Part shown: in pieces, positions 6,069-6,600 of the stretch
Position numbering within the stretch: position 1 is the first letter of the stretch
Layout: each line of letters starts with the position of its first letter
Source of the DNA: an uncultured Chlorobiota bacterium
GTDB taxonomy: Bacteria; Bacteroidota; Kapaibacteriia; OLB7
Direction: 5' to 3'
Length of the DNA stretch: 6,600 nucleotides
Assembly (NCBI GenBank): GCA_946481475.1
Contig: CAMLOB010000232.1
Coordinates: 1-6,600, forward strand
Notes under the pieces: generated by a model
Database searches by the model: none
What the model was told of the DNA's origin: nothing
What the model saw: the letters and a program-made list of their open reading frames with translations, nothing else
Made by a program: the position numbers and the translations under genes

Positions 6069-6101
6069 CTTGCAACGAGGCGCAATGTTTGGCGCCCCTA
6101 C
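6069..6101 (-). repeat. Inverted partner of the GC-rich repeat arm, entering the dehydrogenase 3' end
   Basis: On the minus strand this 33-nt segment begins GTAGGGGCGCC and ends GTTGCAAG, matching 5990-6021 with a few mismatches and small gaps. It contains a short hairpin, GGCGC (6079-6083) with GCGCC (6092-6096). Its outer GTAG overlaps the TAG stop of the dehydrogenase gene (6098-6100). Confidence 0.55.
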
Positions 6102-6600
6102 CTTTTTCCCCCGTAAAATCCTCCCCCCGCCTTCTTGCCGATCCGCCCCGACTCCACCATCTTCTTCTGGATCAGGTGGGGCTGGAACCGGGCCTCATTA
6201 AAGTATTGCCCGTAGACCGACTGCGTCACCGCAAAGTTGACGTCGATGCCGATCAGGTCCATCAGCTCGAACGGTCCCATCCGGAATCCGATCGACTTCA
6301 GGCAGCGATCCACCTGCTCGTGCGAGGCGGCCCCCTCCCCTACAATCCGGAACGCCTCACCATAGAAGTTCCGCGCCACACGGTTGACGATAAATCCCGG
6401 CGTGTCCTTCACCCGAACCGGCACCTTGCCCAGTTCCTTTGAAAGGGTAACCGTCCGCTCCATCGTCTCTTCCGACGTGGCAAAGCCCCGGATCACCTCG
6501 ACAAGCTTCATGATGTGGGCCGGATTGAAGAAGTGCATCCCGACGACGCGCTCCGGATGCTTCAGTCCGTTTGCCATCTCCGTAACGGCAATCGAAGAAG
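6098..6600 (-). CDS. hbd: 3-hydroxyacyl-CoA / 3-hydroxybutyryl-CoA dehydrogenase, C-terminal part (5' end off the window)
   Basis: 167 residues are visible, read leftward from the right edge to TAG at 6098-6100; the NAD-binding Rossmann half lies outside. The enzyme oxidises L-3-hydroxyacyl-CoA to 3-ketoacyl-CoA with NAD+, or runs in reverse in butyrate or PHB-type pathways, in the cytoplasm. Visible hallmarks in order are SSIAVTEMA, then the catalytic phrase VVGMHFFNPAHIMKLVEVI (His of HFFNP and Glu of LVEVI form the catalytic dyad), KDTPGFIVNRV at the start of the helical dimerisation domain, GFRMGPFELMDLIGIDV, and the usual end GRIGKKAGGGFYGGKR. The GGGFY ending indicates a complete single-domain C-terminus rather than a FadB-type multidomain fusion. 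An internal ATG at 6575-6577 is not the true start because the family sequence continues upstream in frame. The gene converges on the DUF1460 gene. PaaH-type specificity is equally possible without the N-terminus. Confidence 0.94.
   Translation of the reverse strand, partial: SSIAVTEMANGLKHPERVVGMHFFNPAHIMKLVEVIRGFATSEETMERTVTLSKELGKVPVRVKDTPGFIVNRVARNFYGEAFRIVGEGAASHEQVDRCLKSIGFRMGPFELMDLIGIDVNFAVTQSVYGQYFNEARFQPHLIQKKMVESGRIGKKAGGGFYGGKR

Overview
The window is ordinary chromosomal DNA from a moderately GC-rich, probably Gram-negative bacterium. The evidence is a lipobox lipoprotein, a secreted subtilase with a long beta-rich tail, a Tat-exported DUF1460 cell-wall hydrolase, and genes for cobalamin and acyl-CoA metabolism. 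My best guess, by inference only, is a lineage in or near the FCB superphylum or a related uncultured phylum (for example Zixibacteria or KSB1-like). No rRNA or marker gene is present to fix this. I see no phage, transposase, CRISPR array, tRNA or rRNA.

Left half (1-3130, minus strand): a two-gene unit. A YmdB-family metallophosphoesterase (2264-3130, GTG start) is followed after 4 nt by a signal-peptide-bearing S8 subtilisin-like protease, whose C-terminus runs off the left edge. A 79-nt intergenic region with two small dyads separates ymdB from a divergent plus-strand gene for a PduO-type cob(I)alamin adenosyltransferase (3210-3785).

Middle (3786-4985, plus strand): a 216-nt leader region contains a candidate -35 box, an imperfect stem-loop and a strong Shine-Dalgarno. 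It precedes a single-gene unit for a fibronectin-type-III lipoprotein with an unrecognised C-terminal region. The unit ends in a textbook intrinsic terminator (4951-4985).

Right part (5043-6600): a Tat-signal DUF1460 (NlpC/P60-like amidase/peptidase) gene on the plus strand converges on the 3' end of a 3-hydroxyacyl-CoA (3-hydroxybutyryl-CoA) dehydrogenase gene on the minus strand, which is cut by the right edge. The 152 nt between them is the most structured non-coding DNA in the window. It contains two 7-bp-period arrays in opposite orientation, a pair of about 32-nt imperfect inverted GC-rich repeats, and three compact hairpins. One repeat runs into the dehydrogenase gene and supplies its stop codon.

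Functionally, the adenosyltransferase makes the cofactor for B12-dependent mutases, and the dehydrogenase belongs to beta-oxidation or butyrate-type acyl-CoA metabolism. The protease, lipoprotein and DUF1460 enzyme are envelope or secreted proteins. They do not form one obvious pathway. I do not see a convincing new multi-gene system. The repeat cluster at 5956-6101 is the best lead.
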